From Ignelater luminosus (lineage: Eukaryota > Arthropoda > Insecta > Coleoptera > Elateridae): a DNA stretch of 64,000 bases. The stretch's first letter is position 1. The number at the start of each line of letters is the position of its first letter. Below the pieces are notes generated by a model that was not told where the DNA came from, ran no database searches, and saw only the letters and a list, made by a program, of their open reading frames with translations. The position numbers and the translations under genes are program-made. Positions 46,749 to 58,406 of the stretch are shown one piece after another. Location of the stretch: assembly GCA_011009095.1 (NCBI GenBank), contig VTPC01000819.1:1-64000 (forward strand). The letters run 5' to 3'.

Positions 46749-49209
46749 TAGGGTGATGACTTTTATACGACCTCGTTTTCCTGTATCATAATTTGATGAG
46801 CTTTCATTAAAGATTAGGTAAAATCTTATTTTCAAGGTGATTTGATAAAAAAAGGTCACACACAAAATGATTTGAGAAATTTTATTTATCGGCTTTTTTG
46901 CCCATTTTTTGAAGTCACTGTAAGCAGATACAAAATTAAACACAAGCTTTAGAGTCACATATATACAATATTATATAGGGTCATCAAACACAAAAGGAAG
47001 TCAATTATTCACAATAATGTCATTGGACATTGGACATGAATCTCAGTGGGAGATTGTCCTTGTTGCGGCAGGAGTCGTGCAAGTCTTGCATAATTCTGAT
47101 CGCACGCCCACAGCACTTGTTGCTTCGGGAAATGTTGATTGGAGATTTATCTGTCTTCCAGTGGGTTTTCAAGCATTTGAGACCTAATGGGTAGTCATTC
47201 AAAGCTGCAGATAGTTCATCAAAACCTTCAGCGCGGAACAATTGACTGCTGAACCAATAGTCCGCCCATGAGTAAGAAATGAATGAACAGATCTTACACA
47301 ACCTGTTCCGGATTTCAGGCATCAGAAAAAATGCAAGAAGGGCTAGAATGGCACGAGAGTTCCAGCGTGCATTGCTAATGTTTGGGATCTGTTGAAACTT
47401 CACGAAGGGGATCTTTTTCTTCTCAGTGAAGTGACGGAATGCACGAGTGAGGTGGTAGAGAAACTTCATGTCGTCTCTTCAGCCGCCTGTTTCCTTGATC
47501 TCGGTTTTATCGTTGTTGAAGGCTGCTTTCAATTTATCATAGTTGTTCATCAAATCCTGCACAAAGAAGTACTCGATGTTTGGTGATTTAGTCGACCCAT
47601 GGAGTTCATCGTCCATGACAACGCGAAGAACGCGATCCAGCACATGGTGCTGGCAACTGATGAACTTGGTTTTGGGTTGACCTTTCTCTTCGAACATTTA
47701 CTGCAGCCGAACAACAACGCCAGTATTCACGCTTGTTATGTCGGCAACAATCATCGCAATTGATCCCCACAGGTTGAACTCTTCTAACACATCCTGGCGT
47801 CCTTCTGCGATTGTTTAAGCTTTCCCATCTTTCAATGTGAGCGCAGTCAACCCAATTTCTTTTGCTTCATTCTTGAGGACCACGACCTGATATTCAATGT
47901 TCTCAATGTGTTTGCCGTCAAAGTGTATGCTCCACATCTCCAGATGAAGCGTGCTCATCAAAGGCTTCTTCACCTGAGCAGCTCTCGTGTAGATAGCCTT
48001 GTGGATTGCTGACTGACATGGGGTTGGGATTTCAATGCCCTAACCAGAAAGCCGGAGGCACATCTTTGCTGCTCGGTGGGACGACAGTTTCGAGCTTGTA
48101 ACAAGGCGTCTTGCAATGCCTGTTGGGTTATGCTTCCTTGTACTCGTTGATGCTGCATTCTCATCCTCCCAAGGACTGTCTTCACTGTTGTTGGATGAGT
48201 CCGTGCTACTTTTGGAACAATCTAGTGGCGCTAAGCTGGTCAGTGTGGACACAGTCGCTTCCATTGCCTTCTTTCGCTTGGATCGGTGGATGGTTTTGGC
48301 ACTAGCAGGTTTGACAGTGGAATAACCAGCGTGATCTTTGCTCTCAATTTGTATTTTGTAGAGGTTTTTATCCTCTTTGCACATCTATTCGCCTTTCACC
48401 TTGGTCACATCAAACAGTTCATTCAATGAATCAAATTTTTGTTTCTTTCTGCAGCGCTCATATTCTTTCAAAAGGTTTGCTAGTTTTGCACAAATGACTT
48501 GATCAGATACGTGCGAAAAGTTTAATGTTTTCCGCAATAGGGCTTTAAGCTTTAAGCTGCAAAGCAATTAGACCGATCCACTGTCTCCGTTCTTTGGCAG
48601 TAGATTTAAGAAATTTGAAGCGTCCAATGACGTGCTTTTTCAGGGGCATGCGAGTCAGTTCAATCAAGAGGGCTTCATAAAGTGCTACTTTACCTCTTTT
48701 TGATGGTGCTTGAAACTGCACTAAGTTCTTTGTCCAGGTTTCCTTGTTCTTTTCCGTGCTAGAAGAGCTCTTCCTAAACGACATGTTGTCTTTTATTCAG
48801 CAACTGAAATATAAAAGGCCTCAACGTACATAATAAATACGTAACAAATTAAAGAAACTGTTATTGAGTTTTACTATATTTTATTTAAAAACAAGCAAAT
48901 ACCAATTATAGAAAATTATAATAAAATATTATATACTCATTGCTCAAATATCATTATCCAGAGAGTTAAATGCAGCTGGTACATAAATTACTGCACAAGT
49001 CGGTTTAATGACTTATATTATATATATCGTTAATACAATTAAATAAAATACTAAAATGGCCTACATAACATTTCAAAGTGGTTTGTGCGTGACATTTTTC
49101 AATATTTCAATGGAATAAACGTCATTTTAGTCATTAAGAGGCAAAAGTTCATTCACTTGCCCTACAGGAAATAATCTTTGAGAAAAAAAATCAAAAAGTC
49201 ATCACCCTA
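46749..49209 (-). mobile_element. hAT-superfamily DNA transposon, 2,461 bp, complete boundaries
   Basis: The left end TAGGGTGATGACTTTTATA and the right end (reverse complement TAGGGTGATGACTTTTTGA) form terminal inverted repeats of at least 16 bp. The element is bracketed by a perfect 8-bp duplication CTGTATAC. It encodes one transposase on the minus strand (47,020-48,784). The intact duplication and ends suggest a fairly recent insertion although the gene has stops. Confidence 0.92.
47020..48784 (-). pseudogene. hAT-like transposase with one frameshift and five in-frame stops
   Basis: From ATG (48,782-48,784) the protein begins MSFRKSSSSTEKNKETWTKN, then LIELTRMPLKKHVIGRFKFL. A frameshift near 48,550 leads into NFSHVSDQVICAKLANLLKE and SLNELFDVTKVKGE. 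From there to the end the frame is constant but for stops at 48,385-48,387, 48,040-48,042, 47,815-47,817, 47,698-47,700 and 47,479-47,481. Conserved-looking blocks include LHLEMWSIHFDGKHIENIEY (first catalytic-type Asp), SIAMIVADITSVNTG, FISCQHHVLDRVLRVVMDDE (C-x2-H, hAT-like), FVKFQQIPNISNARWNSRAI and SNKCCGRAIRIMQDLHDSCR near the C-terminus. The family is a multicopy insect one that I know by sequence pattern only. The hAT assignment rests on the 8-bp duplication and termini. Confidence 0.85.
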
Positions 49210-49217
49210 CTGTATAC
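49210..49217 (+). repeat. hAT target-site duplication, right copy
   Basis: CTGTATAC, identical to 46,741-46,748. Confidence 0.92.
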
Positions 49218-49550
49218 ATCTACGATTCTGGAATTGCTACAACTTAAAATCTCTTGTATTTCTTTGACAAATTATTTTGTTGTTATAAAATCTGATTGTA
49301 ATAAATATAAGTGCAAAACGTGTTTCATTATTAAACCATTTAGTTTCAAATTGATCCAATGTGGTGATTACTTTGCAGTGGAATTAATTATAATCTGTTG
49401 AAATTATGTCATTTGTGGTATATATACCATGAGGGGTACCTTAAATGGAAATTTTTCAAACAATACGGCATTGATTACAATTCTGAATTAGTACTCAGTA
49501 GCTTAAGTATAGAAGTTAACTTTTCAGTTGACTCAAGAAAAACCTTCTAG

Positions 49551-49571
49551 ATAATAATAATAATAATAATA
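49551..49571 (+). repeat. ATA trinucleotide microsatellite
   Basis: About seven ATA/AAT units. Confidence 0.9.
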
Positions 49572-49729
49572 GTAGGACCAGGTGATAAAACCTGTTGCAA
49601 TACCACTGTCAGTTTTATTTTAGAAATTAAGATGATCTGTTTGATTTTTAAACTTTTTCAGATCATTACAGAATGATCTCAGGTCTTTGATAGATTTTTT
49701 AAGAACTAATAATATGCGTTCTATTTGGG

Positions 49730-50110
49730 CTCTTACAGACAGTGGACCGTCTGATTGCCAATACTGCCAGTTGTGGTCGTACATTGATATGGTCTAAATT
49801 CTTCAGTTGATCAGAGCGATTGTCAGTGGAACTTTTACAAGATGCTGTATATGGTAAGGTACTACCATCTAAACTACTTTAAATCGCTCTTTAAATTTAT
49901 TGCAGAAATATCAGACGTCAACTACCCAATATAGTCAAAGCTGCTTTCAAGGCAGAAGAATTTGTTGTGGAAATGTCTAACGGAAAGTTCTCGCAAGTTG
50001 ACGCAGACCATGCCCAAGAATGGCTTGTAGGGCTATGTAAAGATGTAAGAGGTTTGGTCAAAATCACGCAGCAGTCTACCCTGCAGAGCTGGGTTTGAGC
50101 TGAAAGATCC
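49730..50110 (+). pseudogene. Remnant of an unnamed transposon-derived protein family
   Basis: A decayed piece reads LWSYIDMV then LQLIRAI, and after frameshifts RRQLPNIVKAAFKAEEFVVE and DADHAQEWLVGLCKDVRGLV, with VKITQQSTLQSWV before a stop. This order (an aromatic-Met segment, a FVV strand, a D-x-A-x-E-W motif, then GG/LV-x-IT) resembles a multicopy family seen in arthropod and mollusc genomes and usually left unnamed. Both the family link and the limits are inferred from memory of such sequences. A minus-strand frame of 100 codons covers the same bases and is taken to be a shadow. Confidence 0.35.
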
Positions 50111-51154
50111 TTCATCACTGATGTCCATAAAAAAGCCAACTCTGGCAAAGATGGGATCATATCTCTCACAAACAATTTCAATATTTGTTTTTGAAAACGT
50201 GTGTTATTAAAAGTATCCACAGAAAAGACTTAATCACGTATCTATTTCAAGATTCACTTCTGAATGTAAGAACTCGTGGACTTTAACAAGTCATGTCTTT
50301 TGTTGCAGAAAGACTAATTGTTTCGGAAAATGGAGCACGTGCGGATGAATACAAGGCCGGGCTGGACAACATTGTACGCCAATTCTCACATTACTATCAA
50401 AAGTTCTCCGCACTAAACCAAAGATAGTTGCCGAGGCAGAGAGGCATGTGTTATAAAATCTTCTGCAGGCGTATAAGGCAGGTTAAACTGCCAGTCTCAA
50501 GAAAATTTAACTTCATTTCTTGTGGCGTTTAGAGAAAATAATGAGAAAATAGAAGTCAAGCTAAAGAAATTGGAAACAAAGCACAGCTGTTCAACACTAT
50601 TATATCCAACACTTACCGACCAAGTATGAAAGTTCCCACCTAACTAAATAAACCAGAAAAGGTTGTCTTACACGCCACACAAGCCGTATGAACAGATTCG
50701 CAAGAGGATGCTATCTTCGACGAGACAGACAGACAGAAATCAACGCTGTAGCGCTAAGCGCGGCTTTAGAAGCTGTTCAGCTTCTCTCAAGCCCTAACTT
50801 TGACGGCTGAACGCAAAGCTAGTATGGATCGGTAGAGGCGTAGTAGATTGAAGGAGGTGTGGCAAGCAGTCACGGCCCTCGGAGACGCAAGGGTATGACT
50901 GTTGTTCATAGTTTGGTAGAATGTTGAAGCGGCATATCCTGAAGCAGTTGATCTTCTTGGTGACGAACGACAGAGAAAAAAGAAAAACGGATCTGTTCAG
51001 AACCGGAATTGGTGGAGTTACTTCTGTGAGGAAATGACGAATTTAGTTGAGTGGGTGGTGGCAATTGCTTGTTGGTTGAGAGTTGGGGTTAACGATAAGC
51101 TAGTAAGGTAGAATGCAAGACCTCCTGTAGGTCAGGTGGAAGATTCTGCGTATT
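50111..51154. other. Unassigned; part may be the 3' UTR of the adjoining retrotransposon
   Basis: The plus strand at about 50,320-50,430 has an open stretch (ERLIVSENGARADEYKAGLD) that looks protein-like but is not recognised. The GC-richer 50,780-51,150 directly follows the stop of the minus-strand retrotransposon fragment and is probably its 3' untranslated region. No poly(A) tail is visible at its end. Confidence 0.35.
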
Positions 51155-51517
51155 TTAGAGAAGTCTGGTAGGGGGATGTTTCATCTTTGCTGTGGGTATT
51201 CGGCGATGGTTGCCTGGAGGTGTTTGGAGGACCTCTAGAGTGAAGGTTTTGTTTAAATTGATAACTTTAGTGACGAAGCGATCTCTTAGGAATTCGAGAC
51301 GCGCGTCTATAGGAGGAATGCCGGCGAGGTCGCAGACTTCACCGGAATGGTGGAAGCGGTCCAGGCCGAGAATCCTCCTACAGATGGCCCTTTCTTTGGT
51401 CCGAAGACGATTAATTAGATGATTGGGGGCAGTGGAGAAACAGGTAAAACGGTAGTCTAAAATTGACCTGATAAAAGTTTTGTAGGTATGAAGAAGAGTA
51501 TGGGGTATCTTCGACCA
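51155..51517 (-). pseudogene. Jockey-type retrotransposon ORF2, C-terminal fragment
   Basis: On the minus strand the fragment reads TYKTFIRSILDYRFTCFSTA, PNHLINRLRTKERAICRRIL, GLDRFHHSGEVCDLAGIPPI and DARLEFLRDRFVTKVINLNK, ending MKHPPTRLL with a TAA at 51,155-51,157. This is the region downstream of the polymerase domain in Jockey-clade ORF2 proteins (IRPILxYx...RxICR...GIPPI). About 115 codons are intact with no stop or frameshift seen, so it is a relatively young, 5'-truncated insertion cut at about 51,517. The clade is inferred from pattern. Confidence 0.72.
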
Positions 51518-52104
51518 GTACAGGAAAAAGATTTTTAACAGTCCTATTCTGTAACTGCATTCGTTCTCTTTTCGATTTTCGTTACAAATGAATTTGTAAT
51601 ATTCTCATCAACGATTTTCGATAGGGTTCGTATTAAGTAATCAAGTATATACGAAATCGTAATTTATTACAATCGCAAAGCTTCCTAACGAAAACGTCGA
51701 TGTTTTTAGTCAGAATAAGTACGCTGTGGTATAATGTCCGCCATCTAGCAAAATTCGTTGTAAATGCTTGAGTTGGCTCTTTATCTCTGTCATACGTACA
51801 AAAGTGTGTGTATCTTTCCTTTTTACACAAGAACATGCTGATTTCTTACACTATAACCTCACTCAAGTAATTTCAGGTAATCCACGTTAATCCACGTGCA
51901 CGTGTGATCTCAATTGAGAAATTATTGTGTGCAGGTTTATCGTACATATTTGTTCTGTGACTATGGCTTTAATAGAAAAAAAAACGGTCAACTATGTTTA
52001 CGGCAGAACTTAATTAGAACAGAACAGAATTTAATTAGAAAATACCAATATCATACAGAAAATTAATTAAAATTATTTGCAATGAAATTGTCTCTTATTG
52101 CTCT
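51518..52104. other. Spacer, including the 3' end of the Harbinger element
   Basis: A poly(A) signal AATAAA follows the Harbinger stop codon on the minus strand at about 52,108-52,118 (overlapping the last codons). Otherwise nothing recognised. Confidence 0.4.
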
Positions 52105-53159
52105 TTATTTATTGGAAAATTCATTTTCCACAACTGGCATATTTACAAGTATTTCCTTATTTTCTTCAAGGGGTTCCTCCACTACCTGGGGCAAATTGTG
52201 TTGGTTACACATGCTATGCAAAACACTGCAGGCATAAATAATCTTCCCAGCTCTTACAGGAATATAATGTATTGTCCGATGATGTAAAAGGCAACGAAAT
52301 CTCATTTTCCAGATACCAGTACATCTTTGAATGGTATTTCTAGCGGAGGCAAGTCTCCTATTATAAGCGGCTGCCCCAATAATTGGAGTAAACAGCCATG
52401 ATTGCAGAGGATATCCTAAATCACCTAATAACCTCGATGATTTTTCTCCATGTTGATACAGTTGTATCAAGTGCTGATATATTGCTGATGTTGACCATAT
52501 AGCAGCATCATATACTGATCCAGGATACCTTGCATTGACTGCTAATATTTTAAGATCAGCATCACATTAGACTTGGCAATTAATGCTGTGGTAGCCTTTT
52601 CTGTTAATGAAAAGTCGGCCTGGGAATTCCTCATCTTCAGCAGGAGGTGCTACAATTGCTATGTGCGTGTAATCAATAACACCAATTACACCTGCAAATT
52701 CGAATGTTTCATAAAATCGAAGTTTGTTATGCTGTTTTGCTTGATTTGTTGTTGGAAATTTAACCCAAGTATTTAACAAATTTATGCATCTAATAACACT
52801 TGCTTGGCTAAGGCCAAATAAGTAGCTTGTGTCCACACTCTTTTGATGAGCCATGAGCACAAAAAAATAATGCCGACAATATTTTAATTGTGGAGGGAAT
52901 TACAGTACTCCTTTCTGTTGACAATTGACAATTCACGTGTAAGCCTATAAAGCAGCATAAAATCTGGTTCTGGTAGATGAAAAAGGTCACTTGCATCTCT
53001 AAGTTGACAATTTTGCTCTAAAAAATGAATTGTGTAAATATGTATTAACAAAGGTATTCAAAAGGTGATAGACGGTGTCATATTATATTGTTTGACTTGC
53101 CTGTTTGCGTTTGCTTCAAACTCGTTTTCAAATAGTAAAAATACAAAGTTACCATCCAT
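52105..53159 (-). pseudogene. Harbinger (HARBI1-like) transposase, nearly complete, catalytic Glu changed
   Basis: PIF/Harbinger transposases cut and paste at short AT-rich targets. From an ATG at 53,157-53,159 the first part reads MDGNFVFLLFENEFEANAN, followed by a probable intron and QLRDASDLFHLPEPDFMLLY. After a frameshift comes SVDTSYLFGLSQASVIRCIN, ETFEFAGVIGVIDYTHIAIV (first Asp; family DGTH here DYTH), RLFINRKGYHSINCQV, a TAA in place of one codon, then DADLKILAVNARYPG, SRLLGDLGYPLQSWLFTPII (second Asp) and ARNTIQRCTGIWKMRFRCLL. In HARBI1 the last motif is ERCFG: the catalytic Glu is Gln here. The C-terminus KAGKIIYACSVLHSMCNQHN and an acidic tail ending NEFSNK are intact. At least one frameshift and one stop plus the Glu-to-Gln change argue for inactivity. 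Confidence 0.88.
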
Positions 53160-56100
53160 TTCGTTCAGGAATAATTCGAGATCATTCGGTGTGTACCTAA
53201 CAAATGATGCACAGCTATCGTACGAAAACTAAAACTAAATGATCGTTCATCCAACACTTTTACGATATTGTTAGGCATTAAGATCCTACTAAATACGAGT
53301 TTATAATCTTTCCAAATTTTTAGTCATAACGATTCGTTAAATGGTTACGAACTCCTTACTGAATAGGCATGTAAAGCTAGCAGATGCAAGAGCCGAGTTT
53401 ACGAATGTTTCACCTATGAGTCGGGTCATTAAGAATCAGAAAGGTCCCTTTACTTTAGAACTGCTTCAACTTGCTTGCCATGACTGAGAAGAACGCTGAT
53501 CTTTAGCGTTTTCTCGGCACTGTAGCGTTATTCGAGTCTTTGGAAAATCTTTTAGTAGTTGTGCTTTCAGAGAGACCACGAACCTATATAGATGTCGGAA
53601 GAAATAGGTATTAATGCCTTCTTGCTTCTAATTGATCATTTTGAAAGCTCAAATGTAGATATTTGTGAGTGATGTTTCCATCAGCCTATCCTGTATGGAA
53701 AAGGCAAAAACACACTGACTCCAAGTTTCATGTAGAATTTTTTTGCCTTTTTAAAAATAAACACTTTTCTTTAACAAGCAATAAAAGCTACCAATCATTA
53801 CCATGCGACACCAAAACTTCATTGAAGGTCAGATGTTCTATGCAGTCCAATTAATTCTTTTATTTAATTTAGCAGCACTAGTATTAAATTTGAAACTCAA
53901 CAAAAGCTGTACTATTAATGTCCAACAAGTTTGTACCTATAATTTAGAGCTCTGAACATCATGTAATATCGTGACCAAACTTTGACAAAGAAGTTTAAAG
54001 TAGCTGAAGTCTTCAATCCACAGAAGTGTTTCGGGAAAATAAATTACAGTAGCATGATGAGACACATTCTACGCGAAAACTGACAGCATTATTACAATTG
54101 GGACAGACGTCACCCTAGCGCGTGCAATATTCTTAACTACTGTAATAGCTCGTTTAAAATGAGGGAATGCTCTTTTGACTTAAATTCTGGGTTTCCAGTC
54201 GATTTTCCGACTTGCTTACAATACTTTTCGTACTCAGCAGGGTCAAATTAGTCTAAAAAGCCCTATTGGCAAACTGTTACCAGAAATAACGCTTGAATTG
54301 TACTTTTCGCTAAGTGTTCCTGGTCTAAGATATCAACCCAAAAGATCTTTGGCCTTGAGGCTGCCCTACACGAAGAGATTTCAACAAATTATGAATATTC
54401 AACCACATTTATTGGAAAATGCTGTACACAGTCACTGTGTAGAAAAAAGACTATTGCTCACTGAATAACAACATGATGGATATATTAAGTAATTCATCAT
54501 TTAAATCTAATTAGATAAACTCCATTGCTTTGCTAATACAAATGTGTCTTTTGGTATACTTTGTTCTAAAAATATTTTTAGCTGTTGCAAAATGCAACTT
54601 TCTTATTAATAATCTTGTATATCCCAAAAAAACCCATTAACAGCAGGTTGAGAGATGAGAAAATGAAGTTTAGGGCAATTCACCGCCGCCGACTCAAGGA
54701 GACAATATTAGATAAATATCTTGGTAGGTAGATATTGCGATAAAATGCTGGGGATGAGATGCCCGTCAACCAAACAGAGTAATGCAATAAAAGCAGAACT
54801 TCATAACTATTTAATTAATTTCTCTTAGAGTAAAATCAGAACTTTTCTACTTTTAGTCTAGTGTTTTCTACAGTGGCTTAGATTTAGAAATCATCAATAG
54901 GTTATCAATTAGAAAAAGTAATTGAACTACGTTTCAGTAGAAAGTGCTAAAAACTGTAAGTTTACAAGCAAAAGAAAGTAGATATAGACTCTGTACCAAA
55001 GAAACTGACTTTATTTACTAATACTGAGAACTATTGCCTAATAGCTTTATTAAGTATTTTTTCAAAAATTAAAAATAGGCTTTTTACATTTAGAATACAC
55101 CCAGATCAACCTTAGAAATGATATCTCACAAATTTTAATCAGATACAAATGAGTTACGACATACATCATATTATTAAGATAGCTAAGCAACTCCAAAGAA
55201 TGTAATATTCAAAATTACAAGTTGCGGTGGTTGTTTTCGGATAAGCTAGACGTATTTATGAAACTCACAAATTTCATACTTACCCTGAATACTGAAGGGT
55301 TTCTTTCCTAGTGTTTCTTATCAAAATATGTAACAGATAATACAACGCGTTCTATCAGCGAAGATAAAACGAAGAAAGAAAAACGTGAGCTGTTTTTGAA
55401 TTTGTCAATTTTTTTGAAAAAAGTTTAGTTAGTAATAAATTTGTTAACATTTTTCAAACAGAGGCTTTACTCCAAAAAACTTATTGTTGCCTATTTACAA
55501 TATAAACTTTCTTATTGTTCTCGAAGGTATCGAAAAGTAGGGAAACAATCTATTTTAAAAGCAAAAATATTCGGCTAATCTGTCATTCCTGATAACAATC
55601 CAAAAGTGAAACTAATACACATTTAAGGGTATCTATCTACAAAAGCAAAATCAAAAAGAAACGGAGAGGAATAAGACAAACTAAAACTAATTAAAACAAA
55701 AAACTTTTCAAGTCAATTTTACCAGATCGTTTTAATTTAAAACTTTTTTAGAATTATATTTCACGGTACCGTAAAGCAACAACTTTCTAGAGTAGAAGTT
55801 GGTCGGTTTTAAACAGAATAATCTAATTGCAAAATTTATCCGAAATAAAGCGGATCCGCTACCTAAAACCAACGAATTCGGCGTTCTAAATAATACAATA
55901 AAGGAATACACTCAGGGTTCACTTTAAACTCTACCAAACATTAGACATTCATGGGGCGGTTTCGTGTATGCATAAACAAAGGGGCCTTGGGGTAATGAGC
56001 ATAATTACCAAACCGCTGGTATTTGCCGGTATCTATTGAATGGGAGGACATTAGGCTTCAGTATTCTCTAATCTAACTTCAAATTGCCTCTTTTAGTCAA

Positions 56101-57825
56101 TAGAATAGATTGGTAATTTTAGGGTGGATCAAACGCAACAGACATTCCTCCTAATAATAGGGAATAATACATACGATTCCTTTCCTAAAGAAGGCTTTGT
56201 CGTAAAAGGAAACCAGAAAATTTGTCTGCAATCAAATCTACTTTATTTATCGAGTAATTGGAAATGGGTTATCTTTTGTGTAGAGGCTTCTAATTAAGCA
56301 TCTTAGATATATTATAAAGGTTTTTATAGTGACGCAATTGTACGATTGATCTATCGAATATATAATCGTTATGAAATCACTAATTAACTGAAATGGCAGG
56401 AATGCTTGTGTATGGGTACCTGTTTAGCAAATGCAATAGTTTTAATTAAAGTTTCGAGAAGTTGTGATTACGATTCAAATTGGATGACCATTTCCTGCAG
56501 GAATGTGCAGAATTTAGCTTATTCTACTATAATCAATATTTCATATCAGATTGCCATATAATGCGATCATACAAGCTAATATATTCTCCGATTCACTATT
56601 TAGCGGAATTAATATTTACATGCCATTCTAATCAAGATTATAGAGATAAATATTGGGAACATGTTGATATAAAAACGTTACGTACATCTTTTAGATCGAT
56701 GTTAAATTTATTTGTGTAAATTCTGTTAATTTTTGATAATTTATATAATAATTTTTAAAAGTTTTATTAATAGTTTAACAATTTTATAATATTATTTAAA
56801 ACCTTTTAATAATTTCTGTATTTTATAAAATGCCTCTAATAGTGACTACCTTGGTTTTTACGAGACTGCTCCTAATCTACCTGTAGTTAAATGCCTGATA
56901 GAACTTCAATAAGCAAAAAAACTTCTACTATTCTTTGTTTTGAAGTACTACGTGGATTTACCTAGATCTTGTTTTGTTCATCATTTATTTAATGGACATT
57001 TTAAAAACTTTAAAGCATTGTAAAACCGAAGCATATACAAATGGCACAGACTAAGTGACATATAAAAAATATTTATGTAAACACAAAGTAGTTAGATGAA
57101 AGCTTGTAAAGCAATAAAGTTCACATTTCTAAAAACAAGGAAAATATTTTCAGAACAAAATTCGCAGTTTTACATATTGAGAGGGTCTACGTTTTGCTAG
57201 GTCCAGAAAAATCTATTCTTGCAAACATTTCAGTATGTTTAAAATTATAGTAGTGATAAATGTATGCAAAGATTATTTACAGACAATTCAACAACCTGAC
57301 GTTCACTAATATAAGACATCAATAAGACTTTTCCTATCAGAAAGAAGCTACATGGTTTATGTAATTCAAGTATCATGAGGCACGTGTGCAACCTCGACAT
57401 TAATTTTCTAGTTTTATGATGACTATCAATTTACTTTAGACTTTTATGAAAATTCTATCTAAAAATAGAAAATTGCAACAAGAGCTTAACCTATTGTCTT
57501 ATACTTCTGGACACTTTTTTGTAATGTAAATGAATTAAGTTTTTTAGATTACTCGATCAGTTTAACAGTTTACAAAAGTTATAACAAATCTTACAATGCA
57601 ATAATCAATAATTTTTATATTTTATAAAATGGCTTAGGGAGACAAACATAAACACGTTATGACCGTTGCGCTTGTGATCTGAACGAGAATAATACTACAG
57701 AGTATATTCTTTACTTCAGATTTGCACTTGTTTGTGACATTTGTGCTAGAATTAACTCTACATGGTCAGCATCAACAATAGATCACCAGTTGACATTCTT
57801 TAGTTCATCTCTGGGATAGAGTTTT
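53160..57825. other. Mostly AT-rich noncoding stretch
   Basis: No gene recognised. At 55,945-56,100 the sequence is less AT-biased and contains GGGGCCTTGGGGTAATGAGC followed by ATAATTACC, which could be a conserved regulatory element. The 79-codon plus frame at 56,480-56,719 has no recognised family and ends in AT-rich DNA. Terminal repeats of the Harbinger element were not identified at its 5' side. Confidence 0.4.
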
Positions 57826-58072
57826 GTAACGGAAAAAACCTGAAAAAGAGGCCTAATTCCGTTACGGGAGGGAAGGAAGATGTTCAATCTCGTAGTTCTA
57901 AGTCGGAGAAGGACAGGGTTAAAGATGAACTTATCTCAAAATCTGAAAAGGCTCTATTCGAGCACAAAGAAACTCAACTCAAGATTAAAAATGTCAAAGT
58001 CTAAGGGCGCCAAGAGTCAATCTAAAAAGAAACGACGTATTACCAACGTGACCCCGGGTTGGAAACACCCGA
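57826..58072 (+). repeat. ~250 bp dispersed repeat, copy D
   Basis: It begins GTAACGGAAAAAACCTGAAA with a perfect 8-bp stem (GTAACGGA at 57,826-57,833 with TCCGTTAC at 57,858-57,865), then GGAAGATGTTCAATCTCGTA, and ends near ACACCC at 58,072. The stem differs from copy C at the last pair on both sides (A-T instead of G-C), so pairing is kept. A 70-codon frame (57,880-58,092, basic, no ATG start) runs through it but is not shared by the other copies. Confidence 0.8.
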
Positions 58073-58116
58073 GCATCAAACAAACTTGCTAGGAAACTTA
58101 CCCCATAATAAAACCA

Positions 58117-58406
58117 GCCACCCCATCCCCAAAATTTTAAATGGCATTACCTCATGTGTGATATATCATTTTAAAGGGTATAAAACTCTCAATCTTTTAC
58201 ATAAAAAAAAATTAAAATTGATCCAGTTGTTCGTGAACTAGAGATAAAAATGTATTTAATTTAATCAATACATTTCTATCTCTAGTTCACGAACGGCTGG
58301 ACCAATTTTAATTTTCTTTTACGTAAAAGATTGAAAATGTCATACCCTTTAAAATAATATATCACACATGGGGTAGTGCCATTTAAGATTTTGTGGAGGG
58401 GGTGGC
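58117..58406. mobile_element. 290-bp foldback hairpin
   Basis: Two ~140-bp arms (58,117-58,256 and 58,267-58,406) are inverted copies with about 85-90% identity by eye around a 10-nt loop. Shared blocks include AAATGGCATTACCTCATGTG, TTAAAGGGTAT and GTTCGTGAACTAGAGATA. The right side continues ~150 bp to a GATCACCCTGTAGAG end at about 58,543-58,557, so it may be part of a larger MITE whose left end abuts the dispersed repeat copy D. Confidence 0.85.

Noticed and set aside
48111..48325. Plus-strand frames of 64 and 69 codons
   Set aside because: Antisense shadows of the hAT transposase.
49918..50220. 100-codon minus-strand frame
   Set aside because: The plus strand shows a recognisable transposon-derived protein pattern over the same bases, so the minus frame is taken as a shadow.
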